Source of the DNA: Trichobilharzia szidati | Lineage: Eukaryota > Platyhelminthes > Trematoda > Strigeidida > Schistosomatidae | Length of the DNA stretch: 64,000 nucleotides | Assembly: GCA_944472155.2 (NCBI GenBank) | Contig: OX235279.1 | Span: 121,326,110 to 121,390,109 of the forward strand | Direction: 5' to 3' | Program-made: the position numbers and the translations under genes | Notes under the pieces: model-generated | What the model saw: only the letters and a program-made list of their open reading frames with translations | Databases searched by the model: none | Told to the model about the DNA's origin: nothing | Shown here: positions 58,800-64,000 of the stretch, in pieces | How the letters are laid out: each line of letters starts with the position of its first letter | Position numbering within the stretch: the stretch's first letter is position 1

Positions 58800-60265
58800 T
58801 CGCTTATACAACTGAGTGTAAAAATTTGTGAAATTTTGTGGGTTTGCAATTCATTAATGCAAAACTTCCTACTTTGATACTTTAAGTTAAACGCACTCAT
58901 CAGTAAGATTTGATTATGTCTCTCCATGCCGACAACGTTCTAATCTTAAGGCCTCCAATAGTAATGATTAGGAGTACGGTATGGCCATGTTACATTTGGA
59001 TACCTAGATTTTTAATTAAACTCCTCTAAATCAACGACACACGTATTTCATGTCAGGGTAGCTTTGTACCTCCAGCGTTTTAAATAAGGGAACATAAAAA
59101 TGCGCATACATTTGACAATCAGCCCAGTTTTCAGTTTTATTCGCGTAAATACATATCTATGACAAAGGGAAAACAAGAATTATGCATTCCTTGTCCATCA
59201 TTTAACCCCGATTATACTAGAATCACTTGCATCATTAAAATGTATCACATAAATATTATTACTTATGTAGGAGGTTATGCATGAAACTACGATAAGACTT
59301 AATATAAAAGCTCGGAGAACAGCATACCATTGCAATGCTTATCCTGAACTACAAATCTTTTCTATTATTGTGAGATGTATCACAATGTTTTCCGATGTAA
59401 TCACATATCTTGTATGATGAATCAGTGGCATAATAAATTTCCCGAATTTTAACTACATCTTAACGTGAATTTGTTATATGATATTTTTGCACCGCATCTG
59501 TTTGTCCTAGTGATACTACATAGTAAGATCAGGGGTAATTATATGGCATATCCACTTTTTGAATTGGCGCCACCTGCTTTATCTCTTGGTTATTAGGGCG
59601 TTTGAGTAAATAGACCAAAATACAGCAGCATAATTTCATGAAAACCCCAAAAATATAGGTTTGACTCCCTCCTTAATTTAAACAGATATCAGCATCAAGC
59701 AACATTTTCTGATAAAAGTGCAGCAAATGTAACGCAATTCAAGAATATGGTGTCACCGATAACATGTTTGCCAGAAAGACATTTTTTATTGCAAAATTTC
59801 ATTCAAAAATCATACAAAATGTTTAACTTGTCATTAAACTTCTACAGCGACGGACTCCAACGCTACAATTGGCAGGGATATGCAATAAAGTCAATTGATC
59901 ACCTTAGCTCTCACTATTGTGAACCCGGATCTTTCAGCATTTTTATATAAGTGATAGAAATTATCACCACAATGCATTTATGAACACATGGTGAACGAAT
60001 GACTAGATTATTCGAGACGACTTCCGATCAGTTTGGTTATACAGAATACACATTTTAGGGAAATAGTGACACACTTTCCAGATTGCCATGTTTTTGAATA
60101 AAACCCATTCATATTATCACTCATTCTACAAACCACTTTCAGTTAATAAGTAATAAAAATTCAATGTCTTTTCTCTAGGATTTCACTTGGGAAAACTTCA
60201 TCGTCCTCACTTACTACTTACTAGTTACAACACGAAAATATTATCTCTTCTTTTTCTTTGTCTTT
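58800..60265. other. Upstream region of the secreted-peptide gene, no other gene seen
   Basis: AT-rich sequence without recognised exons or repeats. It should contain any distal control elements of the gene at 60313. Confidence 0.3.
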
Positions 60266-60270
60266 CTAGA

Positions 60271-60277
60271 TATAAAA
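60271..60277 (+). promoter_or_regulatory. TATA box of the secreted-peptide gene
   Basis: TATAAAA lies 42 bases before the ATG, after a T-rich stretch (CTTTTTCTTTGTCTTTC). A start of transcription about 30 bases downstream would leave a very short 5' leader of about 10-15 bases. Confidence 0.55.
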
Positions 60278-60312
60278 CGCAGTCTGGTATTGTGTAACTT
60301 TCCATCACGAGA

Positions 60313-60564
60313 ATGCGCTACAACATCTACTCAGTACTCATGGCTTTCACAACTTTGATTGTGCTTGGTCAAGGAATAGTTCTTGATGAAAAAAATCGTG
60401 AAGCTTTAGTGGACTGCTTGCAAAGTTGTCAATATATATTCATGACGTGTGAATATAAGTGTTTTGAGACATTGTCATGCAAACGAATATGCGATAGATC
60501 ATCCTATGAATGCAGCAGAGCTTGTTATATGGAGACATTCGCTGTTGTTCAGTCATTGTGGTAG
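60313..60564 (+). CDS. Secreted cysteine-rich peptide with four CX3C motifs (83 residues)
   Basis: Complete single-exon gene: ATG at 60313, TAG at 60562-60564, TATA box before it and AATAAA at 60655-60660 after it. Residues 1-21 form a signal peptide (MRYNIYSVLMAFTTLIVLGQG). The mature part of about 62 residues has eight cysteines at 35, 39, 46, 50, 56, 60, 67 and 71, that is CX3C-X6-CX3C-X5-CX3C-X6-CX3C. Residues 35-55 and 56-76 have all cysteines in register with an offset of exactly 21, so the peptide looks like an internal duplication of a two-helix hairpin unit. CX3C pairs of this kind form disulfide-linked helical hairpins in several unrelated secreted peptides, but I do not recognise this family. 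Likely exported by the parasite; function unknown. Confidence 0.8.
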   Translation: MRYNIYSVLMAFTTLIVLGQGIVLDEKNREALVDCLQSCQYIFMTCEYKCFETLSCKRICDRSSYECSRACYMETFAVVQSLW

Positions 60565-60654
60565 TGAACATCTTCATGTGTTTTGTGATTATTACTGACC
60601 ATAAAGGAAATTTATTAACTTATTTGCTCAAAATTTTTAAACTTTAGACTTTTA

Positions 60655-60660
60655 AATAAA
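60655..60660 (+). terminator. Poly(A) signal of the secreted-peptide gene
   Basis: AATAAA about 90 bases after the stop codon. Confidence 0.6.
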
Positions 60661-60779
60661 TCGGAACTTTTATAAAATAATAATCAGTTTCATATGAACT
60701 GTGATCACGATTTGATCGAATAATTCCAAAATAATTGGGCGCCGAGTGAGAAGTAGGCATTTGTTATGCCAATTTTGAT

Positions 60780-60900
60780 AATTTTCCTGAAGAAGTTCGG
60801 ACCGGTTCGCCGAACGAAACGCTGCAATTACTCATTTCAGTTTTTGTGAGATTTTACAAATATAATTTTTACAAATGTCTAATAATCAGCTTTTTTAAAT
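60780..60900 (+). ncRNA. Hammerhead-like motif at a PLE-type 3' tail
   Basis: CTGAAGA (60787-60793, fits CUGANGA) is followed by one extra A, a perfect 6-bp stem GTTCGG (60795-60800) with CCGAAC (60810-60815) around a 9-base loop, and GAAAC (60816-60820). It is then followed by GCTGCAATTACTC. This is the layout of the hammerhead core found at PLE ends. No coding part of an element is seen next to it, so it is an isolated tail just downstream of the secreted-peptide gene. Confidence 0.5.
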
Positions 60901-61479
60901 ATTTAATTTGTGTAAAGCAGTAAATATTTGTTGGCTTAGCGCAAAATTACTCCAGTAAAAAGAGTCACTTATGTACTTCTCAGTTTCAAGCCTCTCTTTA
61001 CTTCAGGATTATTGGAGGTTGTAAATAAATGAAATCCTGAATTAGATTGCGTCTTTCATTTTTATTAGTCAATAGGATGCACTTATGACATTTCTTAACC
61101 TGACACATAAAAACGACAGGCGTTATTTTTATTATAGTTCACACTAGAAAAATAGGTTTGGCTTAGGCTTCTACGTTTGTGGACGTTATCAAACCGACAC
61201 ACTTCACCTTTCCAGTTGATTCAGTGTAGAAAGCATAACTAACATTTTTTTCAAAAATGCTAATTTTGAGTATCCTTATCCTGAGTTGACAGCTTAAGCG
61301 AAACACTTGTGGACTGAATAATTAGTTTGTGCTCAGTTAATGATGGAGTTTTCTAAGTGACACAAATTCTTCTTTTCATAAACACACTTATATTCAGTAC
61401 TGTGGAAAATCTGATTCGATTCTTTCTGCGTACATTCACTAGTAGAAGAAAATAAATACCATAAAATATAAGCTCAGCT
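60901..61479. other. No gene recognised
   Basis: AT-rich flank between the PLE-like tail and a SINE. Confidence 0.3.
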
Positions 61480-61690
61480 TGGATCAGGTCCCAGTGGTTT
61501 AATGGTCTACGAGCTCGTCTTTTAACCAGGATGTCCTGGGTTCGAACCCTTGTGTTGTGTGCGTACTGATGAAGAGACTCAAACTGGGACGAAGCAGCTG
61601 TCCACTACTCCCAGCTGGTTTTTCAGTGGTTCTCTAACCGATGTCAGCTTATGATGAAATCCTGTAATCAAACTTAATTCATCCTGTCCT
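61480..61690 (+). mobile_element. Sm-alpha-like SINE with pol III promoter and hammerhead core
   Basis: A-box-like TGGTTTAATGGTC (61494-61506), perfect B-box GGTTCGAACCC (61539-61549), then CTGATGA (61566-61572), an 18-base helix II region and GAAGC (61591-61595, one change from GAAAC), then the conserved block CTACTCCCAGCTGG and TCAGTGGTTCTCTAACCGATG. Best-preserved copy of the family in this window. Pol III transcription is plausible; self-cleavage is doubtful because of the GAAGC change. Confidence 0.75.
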
Positions 61691-64000
61691 TGATGTCAGC
61701 ATGATCCAATTTCTAATAGAATTACTTAAATTTTATCTGCAGTAGGAAATTCAACCCGCAGATTACATACCTGGATTCATTAATATTCCAATGTTATTCA
61801 AAACGATCGAAAACCGATGTTTTTAAGAAGAAGTTTATTCATGGGGAAAGAGTAAAGTAGAATTTATTAAAGGGTTTTGTGATATTGATTCATATATGAA
61901 ACGAAAGTATAGCTCTATACACTGTGCACCACAGTTAGCTGTTTGGTTTCTTTCTTAAAGTGTGAAATGACAAGGTTGCGCAGTTCCTAACAGATAATAA
62001 TCTGAACTTCAGTTGATTCAGCTGCTCGCTTATATTTTGTATTATAATCTGTATTACATAATATTTGTACTTATGCTATTAGTTTTCATAAGTTTTCTAA
62101 AATAAATACTATTATGACAGTTTATAAAATATGCTTATTGAAGTGGAGTTTTGTTATTATCGTCATCATGCGACTATGAAGGCTTTGGTGTATTATTAAC
62201 TTTTACTGACATTCATTATCCTTACATATTTTTTGAAAAAGCAAACACATGCATGCAAAATACGTTCAAAAGACCGTTTTAAAAACACATAAATGGTGAA
62301 GTTTATACCGCAACTACTACTCGTTTCGCACTTACTACTGAAAAGAGTTTTCAAGTAATATATTAGTCTATGATGTCTGCTGAAATGACCTTGAATAGCG
62401 GGTTGACAGTTTAAGTAGCGAGGAGAAGAAGTGAAACATCCCCATGAAACAAAACAGAAAGCAGAAAGAGAAGATAAAAGAAACGCAATACGAAGAATAT
62501 AAGTAAATTAAGATTACCATACGAGGTCTGTGCATTTTGCTAATTAGACGATTCTGCTACCAAATATCACTTTTTTGCAGTTACATTAATACAACTTCTA
62601 ATACTACTACTGCTACTACTAGTATAGTAATGATAACGGCAACAGTTTTCCTCAGTATCTGGTAGACGAGGAATTTCCAAACGGTGGAAGAATAGGCAGG
62701 ATGTATGCAGTCCTTGGAAGGTCCTGGCAAAAGTAAAACCTCAAGAGAGACCTTTTGAATATTAGTCTAGTCTCCACTTAAGCTACCTCAAAATGCCATG
62801 CACAAATAACCGTCTCAGAGAACCATGTATCGCCTATGAATCCAAATGACCGCCCTATGGTATTTGGTATTATGATGAAACAAAGTTTTAGACCAACTCT
62901 CCTCAGCTGTTTTTATAAATATATAAATAGTAAACGGAAACTAAACAGCTTATTGACCAAAACACAAATCACGAGAATAAAGTATTCATACTAGTGTTAC
63001 TAACTTCCATAATTATTACCATCACACGCATGCTATAAGCTTAGACTACATTTCGTTAGGAAACTAAAAAGCTAATCTAGAATATAATTGCAGGATAAGT
63101 TTGGGAAGTACCCTTAAAGGAGTTTGAATTTTCACAATTTAGTTAAGTAGCTGTCAAAGTAATCTTAGGCTGTATGAAATCCACTAGCCATGAGAGGAAA
63201 AACTGGTAAAATTAGGTAAACTTCAGCTGACAAAGTACTTTTGTCCCTATATAGACAGGCAAAGCAATTGCACTTGTATAAGTTTCCATAGTTGTTTTCA
63301 TCACATACATAATACAACCAAGGACTTCAGCTTTTGTTTCCCTTTGAACGAGTTTGCATTTGATTCGTCTGATACACCCATTTTCATTGAGTTCATAACG
63401 CTGAATCGAAGTGTCTAAAAATTTGAGTGTGCATGTTCCAAATGATGTGTACTAGACGTGCACTTAATCCCTGCTATGAGTAAACCAAATGAATAAATGC
63501 ACAGTCTTGAACGATCAGTTATATTTTAAATAAAAGTGTCCCTTTTAAATGACTGTTAAGTCCTGGACATTTTATTCAGAATAACATCTAGTTACTATCA
63601 AGCCACATAAGTAGTGTAATAGATTTGGATTAAAAATCCATACGTTAGCGATAAAATATGCTTTAATATCAGTAAAAAGTTTAAGCATTGTGGAATAGAT
63701 CAAATAAAGCATAATTATATTTCAATGTTTTACACAAAATGATAAGTTTTGTCATAGGTAATATTTCGAGCAAAATTACTGCCTGTGTTCACACCACTGT
63801 TGGAATTGTTTTGGTTTTCTATTCACACATAATTTGTACTCATTTATATAGTTCATTTTTTGTTCATTCATTTTTGTATATTCAGAATTATATTCCAGGT
63901 TGTTGACATTTGTACTGAGTCGCCCTTGTTATCCAATGTGACCTTAATGAATGTAGATTCTGTTATAAGTCTCTCTTTCAATCAATCGAAGAGGCTATGA
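61691..64000. other. No gene recognised to the end of the window
   Basis: AT-rich sequence with a short ACT run at about 62600-62620. No exon, SINE or transposon motif that I can support. Confidence 0.3.

Overview
The window looks like nuclear DNA from a blood fluke (Schistosoma or a close trematode relative). The evidence is AT-rich, intron-containing DNA packed with the repeat classes typical of schistosomes: RTE-type (SR2-like) and CR1-type non-LTR retrotransposons, several Penelope-like elements (PLEs) with GIY-YIG endonuclease domains, SINEs resembling the S. mansoni Sm-alpha family, a tRNA-headed SINE and a MITE. I see no bacterial genes, rRNA, bona fide tRNA or CRISPR. The species call is an inference from repeat families, not from a search.

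Host genes are sparse. (1) Two copies of a thioredoxin gene (WCGPC active site, MPTF cis-proline loop) lie in the arms of a large inverted duplication: left arm about 7275-12316, right arm about 30712-35768, roughly 5 kb each and nearly identical, with an 18.4 kb spacer. The copies point away from each other, and both arms stop about 45 bp upstream of the same splice acceptor. (2) Three convincing minus-strand exons (23625-23749, 1931-2053, 1666-1884), phase-compatible with each other, probably belong to one unidentified alpha-helical protein; if so, the left thioredoxin copy lies inside a very long intron. (3) A complete, TATA-driven, single-exon gene at 60313-60564 encodes an 83-residue secreted peptide with four CX3C motifs arranged as an exact 21-residue internal duplication. 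(4) A broken coding-looking stretch lies at 52027-52440.

Layout. 1-565: PLE fragment. 1666-2377: two exons and a 267-bp MITE with 8-bp target duplication. 2553-5525: two CR1-type copies end to end, one with an open reverse transcriptase frame. 7275-12316: left arm. 13290-21550: decayed CR1 (ORF1 plus endonuclease), RTE and an almost complete PLE in a row. 21795-22870: RTE scraps. 23625: exon. 29335: SINE. 30712-35768: right arm. 35862-36990: SINE and PLE pieces. 39700-49870: RTE and PLE relics. 50400-55010: PLEs with inverted ends, two tRNA-SINEs. 56930-58790: SINE and RTE. 60271-60900: secreted-peptide gene followed by a hammerhead-like PLE tail. 61480: SINE. The final 2.3 kb shows nothing I can support.

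The most interesting signals are the inverted thioredoxin duplication and the way its reading frame begins exactly at a splice acceptor (a possible spliced-leader site), the CX3C peptide, the hairpins with compensatory changes at PLE tails, and a SINE whose tail matches the end of the resident RTE.
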